64,000 nt of DNA from assembly GCA_033961575.1 (NCBI GenBank), contig CM066733.1, forward strand, positions 140,232,421 through 140,296,420. Reading direction: 5' to 3'. The position numbers were made by a program, and so were the translations under genes. The DNA comes from Aselliscus stoliczkanus (taxonomy: Eukaryota > Chordata > Mammalia > Chiroptera > Hipposideridae). Positions 46,584-58,412 of this stretch are shown here, in pieces (within the stretch, counting starts at the first letter, position 1; the number at the start of each line of letters is the position of its first letter). The notes beneath the pieces were generated by a model that was not told where the DNA came from, did no database searches, and saw only the letters and a list, made by a program, of their open reading frames with translations.

Positions 46584-47001
46584 AGAGCTGGCCAAGTGGC
46601 TCAGTTGGTTAAGAGTGCAAACTCTGAGCAGCAGGGTCACCAGTTTGATTCCCACATGGGCCAGTGAGCTGCACTCCTGCTAAGCTGCCACTGAGCTGCC
46701 AACAGGAGGCAGGGTGGCTCAGCTGGTGAGAGCACGTGCTCCTAACAACAAGCTTTCCGGTGTAACTCCTGCATGGGATGGTGGGCTACGCCCACCCGCA
46801 ACTAAGATTGAACGCAGCACCTTGAGCTGAGTGGTCATGAGCTGCCGATAGGCAACCAGATGGTGAGACTAGACTTGGGAGCTGAGTTAGCTGCACCCTC
46901 CACAACTAAGATTGAAGGACGACAACTTGGCTGTTTCCCTTCCCCAATTCCCAACATTGTTCCCCTCCCCCAATTTCCCAATAAAATCTTTTTTTTAAAA
47001 A
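46584..47001 (+). mobile_element. Long two-unit SINE (~420 bp)
   Basis: Starts GAGCTGGCCAAGTGGCTCAG; the second unit begins GGCAGGGTGGCTCAGCTGGT and carries GCTCCTAACAACAAGC and CCTGCATGGGATGGTGGGC. The tail is CCCAATAAAATCTTTTTTTT plus A. It resembles the three-unit SINE at 15157 with one unit fewer. Confidence 0.87.
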
Positions 47002-47146
47002 AGAAGACACCATGATAATACATGAAAATCACTTAGACCTGTGCCTTCTGTATAGAAAGAACTTAATAAATGTTAGTATTATCAATATATAATATATTAG
47101 CAAAATATCTCAGTAATTGATAGTTTTCGGACTTTAATTTTTTTTC

Positions 47147-47249
47147 TTTTTTTTTGAGGGCAGTGTCACTGGCCCTCATATGTGGGACCCGAACCGGGGC
47201 CGCTGGCTTCCCAAGCCAGCGCTTAACCATCACGCCATTCGGCCGGCCC
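47147..47249 (-). mobile_element. Short tRNA-derived SINE (~100 bp)
   Basis: The - strand reads GGGCCGGCCGAATGGCGTGA, TTAAGCGCTGGCTTGGGAAG and TTCGGGTCCCACATATGAGG, ending CACTGCCCTCAAAAAAA. Imperfect GACTTTAATTTTT / GAACTTTAAATTTTT flanks represent the duplication. Confidence 0.87.
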
Positions 47250-47267
47250 TGAACTTTAAATTTTTTA

Positions 47268-48308
47268 TAAACATATACCCATGTGCTTCGGTAGCCATTT
47301 CTTTTTTTATTGGCTACGTCCCAGAGCCATGTAATACTGGAATAAACAGATGTGAGAGATTCTTCTCTGCCTGTCACAGCTAAGGTGGGTATCCACGGAA
47401 ATCTTGATTAATAAAAGTTTTCTTTTGTGTTAATGCAGTGAAAAAATTCATATATGTTAATTACTATTTTTCAGCAAGTAGAGTCATTTCGTCATTAGAA
47501 ATGTTCACTTTTCTATGTGGACCATCAAATGCTTTCCTGTTCCTGCTTTCTCACTAGCAGGAGTGGCTGGCTTAATTGCCTAGTCTAGTCAGTGCCTTAC
47601 TTTTGAACCCATTTATGCTCAATTATGAATACATTATATTTGTAGAAAAACTGGTGCAAACTTCTTAGAATTTTGTATAAGAAGCCAAGAAAATGAAATT
47701 TCCTTAGGGCCTCACATCAAGACAGACCAAGCAGCCATCTGTTTCTCCCTGATTATAGCTGGCCACTCTGAATGAATTATGCTACCTGTGGACTACCTAT
47801 GTTTCTCTCTCCCTTGCTTTTCCTATATAGATATTAAAGAAATTCATTTGGAAATTGGAATGCTGTATCTGTTCACGAATTTCCTTTGCCATTTTCTTTC
47901 ATATTTTCCATATAAATAGACCTATTTTAAGAAAATTCTAATGAGACTTATAAAATATTTTTAAAATATTTAAACAGCAGTTGATTCTGCTGTTTTGAGG
48001 CACAATTTATTTTTCTTTGGGAAACCTCAGTTTTTGGTCTTAAGGTCTTTAACTGGTTGGATAAATTCCATCCATATTATGGAGGGTAATCTCATTTATT
48101 GAAAGCCAACTGTTGTAGATGTTAACCACATCTACAAAATATCTTTGAGTCTCACAGAGACTAATGTTTGATCAAATAACTGGGTATGATAGCCTAGCCA
48201 ACTTGACCTATAAAACTAACCTTCATATATGGTGACTGATGAACCAGGGAGAAAAAATTTCTTTAGTGGAAATGACTACATTCTCCCTTTACTTAAGAAA
48301 CGAAAATA

Positions 48309-48309
<1 letters not shown>
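47268..48309. other. Intergenic DNA
   Basis: AT-rich, no gene or repeat recognised. Confidence 0.6.

Positions 48310-48348
<39 letters not shown>
48310..48348 (+). repeat. (CA)n microsatellite with (CAA)n tail
   Basis: About 19 CA units followed by CAA units to about 48365. Confidence 0.95.
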
Positions 48349-48349
<1 letters not shown>

Positions 48350-48433
48350 AACAACAACAACACAACACACCTGCTTCTATGCCTAAACACAAAAATACCA
48401 AGAAGCCAAGATACACTACCCCATGTCATAATC

Positions 48434-48800
48434 TGTGATAGACATACCCTAGTGGTTCCCAATGGTGATGGTCCTCAGCTTCTAGTATTCATATCTTTAT
48501 GTAATCCTCTCCCCTTGTGTGTGCAGGAGCTGTGACTTGTTTCTAAGTACTTGACTGTGACAAAGGTTGCATGATGTCAGTCCCATGGTTATGTTACATT
48601 ATACAAGCTTCTGTTTTCCAAGAAGACTGTAGAGATTCTCCTTGCAGACTTGATGAAGTGAACAATCGTGTTGAGGAAGCCCATGCAGCCAGAAATTAGA
48701 GTGACATCTTGTAGGTGAAGGTGACCTCTAAATTAATTCTTCCAACAACCAGATTATGCTTGGAAACAATTTCTTCCCTAGTTGAACTACTGGATGAAAA
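48434..48800 (+). mobile_element. MLT1-like MaLR LTR, degenerate
   Basis: CTCCCCTTGTGTGTGCAGGA, ATGATGTCAGTCCCATGGTT, AACAACCAGATTATGCTTGG and AAACAATTTCTTCCCTAGTT fall in the order of the GATGTCACTT / CAACAACC...GAGCTTGGAAGC class of MLT1 LTRs. Confidence 0.5.
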
Positions 48801-48804
48801 CTGT

Positions 48805-50034
48805 CTTTATTCCCAGATGGCATGATTTTCTGTAAGGAAAACATGAAATCTACAAAAAAGCTATTAGAAGTAAACAATGAGTTTAGCAAGTTGTAGGATA
48901 TAAGATCAAGTTACAGAAATCAATTGTATTTCTATAAACAAACAACAAACAATTGGACATTGAAACTTAAAAAATAATACCATTAAATATTGCATAAAAA
49001 ATATAAAATGCTTAGGGATCAAATTGACAAAGGTTGTGCAAGATCTATGCATAGAAAACTACAAAACATCATGAAGAGACATTAAAGACAATCTAAACAG
49101 ATTGAGAGATATACTACGTTCATGAATCAGAAGATGCAATTTTTTTTCAGATATCTATTCTCCTTAAATTAATCTGAAGATTCAATGCAATCTCAATCAA
49201 AATATCAGCATGGTTTTTCTGGAGAAATTGATAAGCTAATTCTAAAATGAATTTGAAAATGCAATACAAAATGTTTAGAGTACTCAAAATAACTTTGAAA
49301 GGAAAACAAAATCATAGGAATTCTTCCTGACTTTAAATCTTATCATAAATGTGTAATAATCAAGACAGTGTGATATGCCTATTGATAGACCAATAGATCA
49401 ATACAACTGGATAGAATCCAAGAAAAGACATACATCTGTGGTCAGTTGAAAATTCAATGGAGACAGGATAGGTTTTTTAACAACTGGTGCTGGGACAATT
49501 GGATATGTATATGCAAAAAAAAAAAGAACACATAAGGATATGAAAAATTAGCACATAAGGAATTATAGTTCTGAATGTAAAATCATAAACTAGAAAACAT
49601 CTAGAAGAAAGAATGCAAGAAATGTTTGTGACATTGAGTTAAGCGATTATTTTTAGACATGACACCAATAACACAATCCATGGAAGACTGTATAGATAAT
49701 ATCAAAATTAGGACCTCCTGCTCTTATAAACACAATGTTAAGAAGAAAAATAGACTATGCACAGAATGGAACAAAATATTTGCAAACACATATCTGATAA
49801 AGGACTTGTATCTAGAATATATAAGGAACTCTAAGGACATAGTAATAAGAAAAATCAAACAAAACAAAATCCAATAAAAATGGGTAAAAGGTTTGAAGTG
49901 GCACTTTACAAAAAAAAAAAAAAGTGAGTGTATGGATAGAAAGTAAGTCCATGAGAAGATGGTCAACATCATTAATCATTAGGGCAATGCAAATTGAAAC
50001 CATAATGAGATACCATTACAAATCTCTAAAGGCT
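48805..50034 (+). mobile_element. Degenerate L1 ORF2 fragment (3' portion)
   Basis: Long collinear match to L1 ORF2: CAGATGGCATGATTTTCTGT, AAAAAGCTATTAGAAGTAAA, AAGATTCAATGCAATCTCAA, ACTGGTGCTGGGACAATTGG, GATAAAGGACTTGTATCTAG and GGGCAATGCAAATTGAAACC in order. Frames are broken by many stops. An old L1, covering the reverse-transcriptase end and C-terminal domain. Confidence 0.85.
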
Positions 50035-50336
50035 TTAGGGGAGAATCCTTTCTTGCCTCTTCCAGGTTCTGGCTCCTGGCATTCCTTGGCTTAGAACTCA
50101 GTCTTCTCTCATGGCCTTCTTCCCTGTATTTCTCTGTGTCTCAAATCTCTTTTCTCTTATAAAGATACCTGTCATTGATTTAGGATCCACTCTAAATCCA
50201 AGATGATTCTATCTCAACATCCTCAGCTTAATTACATCTGCAAAGATCCTATTTCCAAATAAGTTCACATTCACATGTACTGGGGTTAGAACCTAGGCAT
50301 ATCTTTTTTTGGGGGGACACAATTTAATCTACTACA
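50035..50336 (-). mobile_element. MLT1-like LTR, antisense, between two L1 parts
   Basis: The + strand shows GAGAATCCTTTCTTGCCTCT, TCCTGGCATTCCTTGGCTTA, AGATCCTATTTCCAAATAAG, TACTGGGGTTAGAACCTAGG and GGGGACACAATTTAATCTAC, the reversed MLT1 order. Confidence 0.7.
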
Positions 50337-50750
50337 GTACTAAACTAGAAACAACCCAAATTTCCTTCAATAAGGAATGGATGAACAAATTGTAGGACAT
50401 CCTTACCATGAAATACCACTTAGTCACTAAAAGGAATGAACTACTGATATATACCATACTATGGATAAATTTCAAAATAATTATGCTGAGTGAAAGAAGC
50501 CAGACAAAAGAGAAGACACACTATATGATTCAATTTATTTAAAATTTAGAAAATGGAAACTAATCTATGTGACCGAAAGCTGATTATTTGTTGCCTGGGG
50601 AGACGGATGAGGTGGAATGGGAAGGGATGGGATGAAGTTACAAAGGGACATGAAAAAACTTTTGGGGAAGTAAAGGATATATTTACTATCTTGAATGTAG
50701 TGACGGCATCACAGCATACATGTATATGTCAAAATTACCAAATTGGATGC
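50337..50750 (+). mobile_element. L1 3' end (continuation)
   Basis: AACAACCCAAATTTCCTTCA, AAGGAATGAACTACTGATAT, TGCTGAGTGAAAGAAGCCAG, ACACTATATGATTCAATTTA and GTATATGTCAAAATTACCAA follow the end of ORF2 and the 3'UTR of an L1M-type element. It is probably the same L1 as 48805-50034; about 400 bp of ORF2 is missing at the LTR. Confidence 0.8.
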
Positions 50751-51771
50751 ATTGTTGTTGCTATTTTCTGTACCTTTGCATGCTTCCTTTAGTTATTTAA
50801 GTTTCCTTTTCCCCACACCATGTAATTCTGATAAACCTGGCAAAAGGATGCCCACTCCTCTACCAATTGAGGCTAAATAGAAACCTTCCATACACTTATT
50901 TGAATCCTGGAACAAAAAGGCCTCATCAGGTATAGACCATGAATACCTGAAGCTGCTGAGATATGGAGGCTCACCTCTGCTACATGGAGAGAGAGTCTTG
51001 GTTTAAATAAAGTCCACAAAACAGAGGCGGGAAAGGGAAAATAAACTCTGATAACATAGTTTGAAATCTCCAGATTCAACCATCCCTGAAGCCAGCAATA
51101 ACTTTGGACTTCCCAAATATATGAACCAACAATTTCCTTTTTAGGCTTAAGATAGTCTGAGTTTCTATCACCACAACTGACAAAAAGACTGACTTGCAAA
51201 ATGCTGAATCCAAATTTGTGTCACTTGGGAGCTGAAGCTCAAAGCCAGTGTGCAAGGGTCAGGCCCAACAGAAATGTTATCTTAGAAGGTAACAATGAAA
51301 TAAACCACAATCCTGGTATATAAGAAATGACAATATTGTTTTCTACAGTACAGAAAGATATAAACATCAAATAATTTAAAAATAATTCAGAAATCTGCCC
51401 AAAGAATAAAGTTGTATTATCTTTTGAAGACAACAGAAGAAGACAGGGCAGAATTGTCCAGAGGGGATGCTGTCAGGCTAACCTAGTTTCCTTTGCAGAA
51501 TAAAATGCCTGCTGGATAGATTAATCGTAAGTTTTTTGTAATAGAACATTAGGTTCCAGGCAGCCTAACCTCACTGTTTTGACCTTGAGAGAGCAGCTTC
51601 TTCCCTGAGGCTCTCAACTTCCTCATCTGTAAAATCAGACCATCTCAACATTTGCGTTCTTCAATTCTATAATTTTATTTTATTTTTTAAGAAGGGAGGA
51701 AGATGTCTGGCTGATTGTCTCCTCTGAGGGAACCTGGCCAAGGTACCTGGCAGCTGATTCTTCTTCTGGAG
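50751..51771. other. Intergenic DNA
   Basis: No gene or repeat recognised. Confidence 0.55.
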
Positions 51772-51983
51772 CAGGATCCCTCAACCCCTTAACCTCAGCA
51801 CTATTGACATTTGGAGCTGGATAATTCTTTGTTGTGCAATATCCAACATCATCTCTGGTATTTACCATGTCAATGCTAGTAGCAATCAACTTCCTTGAGT
51901 TGTGACAACCAAATAACCAAAAATATCTCCAGACATAGCCAATGTCTCCTAGAGGGCAAAATCACCCCTAGTTGAGAAACTTT
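51772..51983 (-). mobile_element. MER5A-like hAT-Charlie element
   Basis: The + strand carries AACCTCAGCACTATTGACAT, GGATAATTCTTTGTTGTGCA, AAAATATCTCCAGACATAGC, CAATGTCTCCTAGAGGGCAA and AATCACCCCTAGTTGAGAAA, the reverse of the common MER5A sequence, and is nearly full length. Confidence 0.85.
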
Positions 51984-53869
51984 TGAGGCTTTGTGATGGA
52001 GTAGAGTGCTCAGCTTGACAAGTCTTTCAGGAAGGCAAGGAGACAGGTGGTGTCACCACCTTGGAAAACAGGATTTGAATGGATCTTGAGGACTTTGAGG
52101 AAGTGGACAGGAGCAAAGAGGCTGGTGCCCAATCAGGTCAAGGAGAAGACAGGATATCTGACAAAACCAAAGTGCACTCCTGCAGAATGGGAGAAATAGG
52201 CTTGGGATGACAGTGCAGGTAAGTGCATTTAGGCAGCAAGGGAGAAAAGACTCCATAGCATAAAACACGTGAGAAAGAGGCATGGAAGAAGTAATTTCTA
52301 ATGAAAATCTGGAACTACAGACTTCTCCTTGGGTCCCAACTGGCTGCATATGGTCATGAGCTTGTGTTGCAGAGTCCTCTGCCACCCAAGGCCTACAGAC
52401 CCGGGGATGTGATTAAAGAATCATAGCAGAGGAGCTGTGAGGAAGGTCAGCCTGGAGAAGAGGACCCTGGGATTGCCTGACATGAATGGATATAGACTGC
52501 AAATTTCAGCCCAGGGGAGGCAGATCCTTCTGTTGGGAGTTTCTGATAACCGTCACTCCCCTCCCCGCACCCCACCCCCAGCCTCCTGCCCTAACTCCGC
52601 TCCACCTCTGCACAGGAAAAGTTATTATTTTTTTTCCCCATTCCTTCTTCTTCTTTGTAGTTTCAGAACTCACTTTGATCTATTTAAACTTTCTCTGATC
52701 TGATCATTTTGCTCACCTTATGGTGTTGACTTATTGCTATCATTGAGTCTATGAAGAGATGGTTAAACTGGACCTTCTTTGTTTAATTTGCTCCACCTCT
52801 TTGTTTGGAGTCCTGCTTTTTGCTTGTTGAATGTCATGGGCAATTTAGTTAAAGGTTACCAGGCATGTTGAATAGGAGTTGTGTCTTTGAACTCATGCAA
52901 AGATTACAAAAGAAACAAAGGGATTAATTGTTGAATCTGCTCCCTATTTTTTAAAACAGGCACTATGAACATTTATTTCAATAAAGAGGACCATTAAAGG
53001 GTGAGAAAGATAAGTAAGGACCAGATATAAGAGTGTGTCAGGCCCACGGGAAATTAAAAGTCAAAGGACAGTTCCTCTGTCAGGGACAAATGGTATGGTG
53101 AGCCAACAAAGGAACAACACAGGATCCAGGTGTGGCTATAGGCACTGGGAATCAGACGGTGGCTGCAAATTCATTCACCCCAAGTTGAGACTTCAGGGGA
53201 AAAGCAACTTTCATTCCCCCTTTATTGATCACCTTTAGAGCCCCACCCACTAGGGAGCAAGAGAGAGAGGATGTGTATATGTGTGAGGGGGAGAATGGTT
53301 GTCCAATACAGTAATTTTAGTATGATAAACATAGTATGTTTTTATGATTACATAAGTAATTCAAGCTCATCGTAGGAAATCCAAACAACACATGAAATTA
53401 AAGAATGTATAAATCACTTGAATTTCTGCCAACCGTAAACATGTTGGTGACTGTCTTTTTGCTCATTCGATAATTTAAACAGTCCTCCTGGGTGGAATGT
53501 TTGGCCATTCAGCTCCACTCCTCTCCCTTCTCATTCCCAGGATGCATCTGGGCACATCAAAAGGCTTCCTATGACTTCCTGCCAGCAGAGTGGAAGGGTC
53601 TTCATATCTGGCTCCTATGGCCTCTGTAGTACTGTTTTTGCCCCCAGTATCTGCTGCCATTCCTGGTTTGAAGATGGAGGCTGATATAATTCATGGCTGC
53701 ATTTTTCTTGGCTTGATTTAATTGGTCTCCCCTCAGCTCCTGTGGTGACTAGAGACCCTTCTGAATCTGTGTTATATCCTGTTTGACTCCCTAGCCCCTA
53801 CCAAGATGGGCCCATTGGCATGCCCATTCATGCCCAACTGAGGTATTTTTCCAGGCCACTTGAGGGCAA
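51984..53869. other. Intergenic DNA
   Basis: Mixed sequence with a C-rich stretch near 52557-52600. No gene recognised; open frames up to 110 codons lack known motifs. Confidence 0.55.
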
Positions 53870-54130
53870 CAAGATGAGTAAGTTCTGGGGATCTTACATA
53901 TAGCATAGTGACTATGATTAATCACACAGCATTGTATACCTCAAATTTGCTAAGATAGCATTCCCACAGTCCCCAACCCTGCCAAAGGTAACTATTGATA
54001 TGTGAGGTGATGGATATGTTAATTAACCTGACTGTGGCAATCATTTCATAAAGTATACATATATTAGCACATTGTATACTTTAAATATATACGATTTTAT
54101 TTGTCAATTATATCTCAATGAACCTGAGAG
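53870..54130 (+). mobile_element. L1 3'UTR fragment
   Basis: AAGGTAACTATTGATATGTG, AGGTGATGGATATGTTAATT, GTGGCAATCATTTCATAAAG, ACATTGTATACTTTAAATAT and TTTGTCAATTATATCTCAAT are the standard L1 3' end, finishing in an A-rich tail. Confidence 0.85.
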
Positions 54131-56157
54131 GAAAATGAATTTCTACTACCTGTGCATGAAGTGAGGGCAGCCTCGAGATGTTTTCTTCTGAAATTCAAAT
54201 TTGAACCAATGCAAAATCCTGTGGCTCACAGCATTCCCCGGTTTATCTGTACCACCTTCCACTCTCTTGGCGAAGCCTGGAGCAGGGAGGTTGGGCCTGT
54301 TTCATCTCTACAGCTATGCTGCCCTGCAGGGCTAGAAATGAGGAGCCTCTCCCCATATCAGCCCTGACCTCCCCACACCACCATCTCTTGCCCAGAAGCT
54401 ATTCTGGTAGATGAGGTGAGAAGAGAGGTGAACAGGCTTACCAATAAGGGACATATAATGCCTGTTACAAAGCACAAGAAGTGCCAGGATGTCTTTGAAT
54501 CTGAGTATTGCCCCACTGAAAAGAGAATGACAGCAATAGAATATGCCCTCCAGATGACTGGGCTTTTGTAGTGTTCTTGTAGATGATAAGATTTTTCCCT
54601 TTCTAGAAGTTTTTTAATTGGAGGTCTCAGATCCATTAAACCTGCTCCACTCTCCTCCTAGGTAAGAAAAGATGCTCCTACACTGTCCCCAAGGCCCTGC
54701 GGTCATCAGAAATGTTGGCTGTTTCTTAGGCACCTTGCACAGAATCAGCTAGAATGATGGATGCTTGAATCCTTTGCACCTAGCCCCATCTTTGGCACTC
54801 TGTTGGCTCTCCACAAACATTTGTTGAAGGGAAGAATAAAAACATACATGCTAGGTAAATGCTGTTCTGCTTAGCTAGACGGAGGTTTATTTGTTTGAAG
54901 CCTGAGGAACAAAGAAGACTCCCCTCCAAGGCTGTGGGCGAATCTTTGAGTCTGTGTACACATTCCCATGGCTAGACAGCCAGATATTAAAATCTGTCAA
55001 TGTTTTCATGCTGTCCACCTAGCCGGCTGCTCTGCTCGGCACTGGCATCTGTAAACAGGTCATTTGTATTCTTCTGCCACCTGCATTCCTCGGAAGGAAC
55101 GTCCCTCAGGTTCACAGAAATTAGCTATCTCTCAAGCTGAACAAATGATGGATAGGTGGCTTTTTCACTGGCCGCACTCGGTGTGGAAAACGCCAGATGC
55201 CTTCACTGCGCTGCCTGTGCTGTCGCTGTGTATGATTAGAGCCGGGAGCCCACTCAGAGCAGGAGCACAAGAAGCAGGCGTTTCTCTCCGGAGGGGGCCG
55301 CCTCAAGTGACCCAAGACTGCCATGGCACTGGGACAATCTGTGACGTCCTTTCCACTCCGCACCCTCCCCTGAGAGAGAGCCTGACAGAGTTGCAACCTT
55401 GGAGCAAGGAGGCTGCCAGCCTGTTATCTTCACTTTTCTCAGCGGAGTCTTTCTCTGCCTAATTGCCCCATTTACTCTTCCTGTTCTCCTTCAAAAGTCT
55501 GGGCGTTCCAAGCAGAAATGATTCTGTCCTAGGCAGTTGCAAGGGATTGACATGAAATCTACCCGCTTTTGAATTCCAAAATCCACTTTATTTCTTTGTT
55601 TCAATAAAAGCAGGACATTTGTTGGTTTTCATTCTTCCGATAGCTCCATCTTTTTTTGGTTCATCAGGCAGAAGTGTCTGTGTTCGCTATTCCATCAATT
55701 AAGACGGAAAGGACACTCAAGTTCCTAACACCATATATATAGCATCTGTCTTTGGGCCACTGGACACACTGGTCATAGAAATGGGGGCAGGAAATTGACT
55801 CAGGGGATGTGCTCACACAGTGGCCCCCTCTAGAGTCCTAGGACATCATGAGCATATTATGAAAACATACCTAGATTTTATCCTGCGTTCTTATATTTTG
55901 TGCTTTGGACTATTCCCCAGAAGGCAAACTTTCCTGTATGACTTGTATATGCTCTAAGGAATATGGTATTTTATATGTCTTTTAGTATATTATTGGCAGG
56001 AACATAGGCAAACGTTCTTTTTATTGTTTGTTGTTACAGAATCCACAATGCCAACAAAAAAGCGGCTCTTTTCGTCCCTCACAAATCTTACAAATACATA
56101 CTCCCCATTGCTTCATCGCGTCGCTCGTCATTTTGGATCAATGCAGATCAAACATTG
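54131..56157. other. Intergenic DNA, possibly including a conserved noncoding element
   Basis: No transposable element recognised. 54960-55720 is higher in CpG and G+C than its surroundings and has open frames on both strands (132 codons at 55064-55462) without a known motif. Confidence 0.5.
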
Positions 56158-56559
56158 TGTTAGTTTGCTAGGGCTATCATGATAATATACCACCGACCAG
56201 CTGACTTAAACAACAGAAATGTATTCCTCACAGTGTGGAGGCTAGAAGTGCAAGATCAAGATGTTGACAGGTTTTGTTTTTCTGAAGCCTCTCTCCTTGG
56301 CTTGCAGATAGCTACCTTCTCCTGTGTCCTCAACATGGCCTTTCTTTTGTGCATGTGAATCCTTGGTGTCTGTGTACCCAAATTTTCTCTTCTTATGAGG
56401 ATACCAGTCATATTAGGGCCCACTCTGATGGCCTCATTTTAACTTCATTGCCTCTTTAAAAGTCTGGTCTCCAAAAACAGTCATATTTTGAGGTACTGGG
56501 GGTTAGGGCTTCAACATATGAATTTGGGGTGATGGGTACAACTCAGCCCATAGCAAACA
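56158..56559 (-). mobile_element. MLT1 LTR, antisense, near full length
   Basis: TGTTAGTTTGCTAGGGCTAT, GTGTGGAGGCTAGAAGTGCA, CTCTCCTTGGCTTGCAGATA, ACCAGTCATATTAGGGCCCA and TACTGGGGGTTAGGGCTTCA run to CATAGCAAACA, so both TG and CA ends are present. Confidence 0.88.
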
Positions 56560-56564
56560 CCTAA

Positions 56565-56655
56565 AGTTTTCTTCTGAATATTTTATTGTGCCTGCCACTG
56601 TGCCAGGCACTTATGCTGTTGTTTAATCCTCACCTTGATCTGCAATGGTAGTATC
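56565..56655 (+). repeat. MIR fragment
   Basis: GCCACTGTGCCAGGCACTTA and GTTTAATCCTCACCTTGATC match the MIR core. Confidence 0.5.
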
Positions 56656-56659
56656 GATT

Positions 56660-57210
56660 GCCTACCTGGTTAGATCTTTAAGCCAGCCCATCCCATCTAT
56701 TGATCAACCACAGGGCTGTCAATGGAAATTTCCTGGCAATCAACCTCATTTCTTAAGAGTTTTACAACCATGTATCTTTTAGCTGTGTTTATTTATTTTT
56801 TCCTTTTTTTGCCAGTTTTGGTGTATCTCTTTCTCTTTTCCTTTGTGCACACACACATACACAGACAAATGACCAGTAGCAGAGTATGTTATCATAAAAT
56901 ATGCTACTTTAGCATGAGGATTATTTTGAGCTGAAGGTAATAGAGAATAAACAGAGATAAAACAAAGTCTCTGCCCCAAAGCAAAACATAAATTTGTAAA
57001 GGTGCCTCCTCTCCTCTCTTTATCAGAAGTTAATCCCTGGAGATAACTCTAGGGGACCCTTATCAGTGCAGAGTCAGCAGCAGGGGATTATGCATAAACC
57101 GTGCCAAAATTATCCCTTGTCTCCAATTAATTTACCCAGATACTGGCTTTGCAACAATTTACCCTGCTAGAAGCCCTATGTCCTCTCGCTTTGTCTTGCT
57201 ACTTCTCTAA
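56660..57210. other. Intergenic DNA
   Basis: No gene or repeat recognised. Confidence 0.55.
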
Positions 57211-57212
57211 AA

Positions 57213-57421
57213 ATATTGGGTTGTTAGGGCCCGCTGAGTGGTGCGGTGGTTAAGCACTGGCTTGGGAAGCCAGCGGCCTCGGTTCGGGTCCCACATATGA
57301 GGGCCAGTGACACTGTCCTCAAAAAAAAAAAAAAAATATTGGGTCGTTGGAAAAGTCATGATGCATTTTTTCAACGAAAAACATAGAAAAAATACATCAT
57401 GACTTTTCTGACAACCCAATA
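57213..57421 (+). mobile_element. MADE1-like mariner palindrome interrupted by a SINE
   Basis: The ~75-bp right part is a near-perfect hairpin: ATTGGGTCGTTGGAAAAGTC and ATGATGCATTTTTT pair with AAAAAATACATCAT and GACTTTTCTGACAACCCAAT around a short loop at about 57375-57390. The outer end TATTGGGTTGTTAG is duplicated on the left of the SINE, showing the SINE landed in the terminal repeat. The size and symmetry resemble human MADE1. Confidence 0.8.
57229..57335 (+). mobile_element. Short tRNA-derived SINE nested in the mariner palindrome
   Basis: GGGCCCGCTGAGTGGTGCGG, TTAAGCACTGGCTTGGGAAG, GTTCGGGTCCCACATATGAG and CACTGTCCTCAAAA, then poly(A). The duplication AAAATATTGGGTTGTTAG / AAAATATTGGGTCGTTGG flanks it. 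Confidence 0.87.
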
Positions 57422-58412
57422 TATTGTTCTTTTGTTAAGATGCCATATAAGCTCAAGTTGTAACTACTCCTTTGAGCCACTCATCACTGAGGGCTCCCAT
57501 ATATGTATATACATACAATGCACGTTTTAATAAACTCGTGTTTGTCTTGTTAATCTGTCTTATGTTGGCACAGGACCCTAGCCAGATAACCCAAGATGGC
57601 TAGAGGAAAAAATTTTTTTTCCTTTCCTGCAAACACACATAGTATACTTTAATGAACTATTTCAAAGTACTTTCTAAATACTTTAGCATGCATCTCCTAA
57701 GAAAAAGAACATTCTCTGACATAACTACCAAACTCCTGTCACACTCAAGAAATTTTATAATACTCCATATGCCATCATTAATAAAGGGCATTAAATACAT
57801 TCCTTCATTTATAGTTCAAGATTCAAATATAAATATGGATGAAGCATTGTTACTATGGCAAGCCCACAACTGGCCACAGAAGAGAATAAAATGCAAAAAC
57901 AAAAATTTATGTTTTGATGGAGGGACATGACACTTCATTGGGAACAAAGTACAGATGTTGCCTTGGCTTTGGCAAGATTTAGGTCAGTGCTGACTTTAAG
58001 GAGGGCTTCTCTAGGACAGTGGTGAAGATAAAAGCTCTTACTGGAGTGGATGGAAAAGTGAAAAGGATAGGACGAGTTAAACAGTGAGGCTAGAGACTCT
58101 TTTGAGAAATTTCGCTATGAAGAGCAGAAGGATAAATAGTGGCTGAAGAGAGACATGAAGTCATGTGGGTTTCCCTTTTTTAATTGGGTGATTTTCAAGT
58201 GAAGCTATATGTCAATTGGAATAATCCAATAGAGAAGAATATATTAATAAAAAAAGAAAGGAGTAGTTAATTGTACAAGTGACATCCTTAGAAAGTGAGA
58301 GTGTATGCAATAAGTGGAGGTCAGAGGAGGAGTACTTCTCCCGTTGTGAAATGAGGCAATCAGAGAACGACTCAAGCACAGGGAGGTTTGTGGGGCAATG
58401 GGATTGCTCTGG
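57422..58412. other. Intergenic DNA
   Basis: No gene or repeat recognised. Confidence 0.55.

Larger units (their letters stand above)
46396..47001 (+). mobile_element. Compound insertion: L1-like 3' end plus SINE inside one target duplication
   Basis: The 15-bp duplication AGAAGACACCATGAT lies at 46381-46395 and 47002-47016, and the 606 bp between contain two elements. 46396-46583 looks like a truncated L1 3'UTR: a G-rich purine tract (46450-46484), then a short unique part, (AAT)n and poly(A). 46584-47001 is a SINE in the same orientation. No separate duplication is visible at the internal junction. Confidence 0.8.

Noticed and set aside
55064..55462. 132-codon + frame in a GC-rich block
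   Set aside because: No motif recognised and the opposite strand is equally open; listed only as a possible noncoding element.
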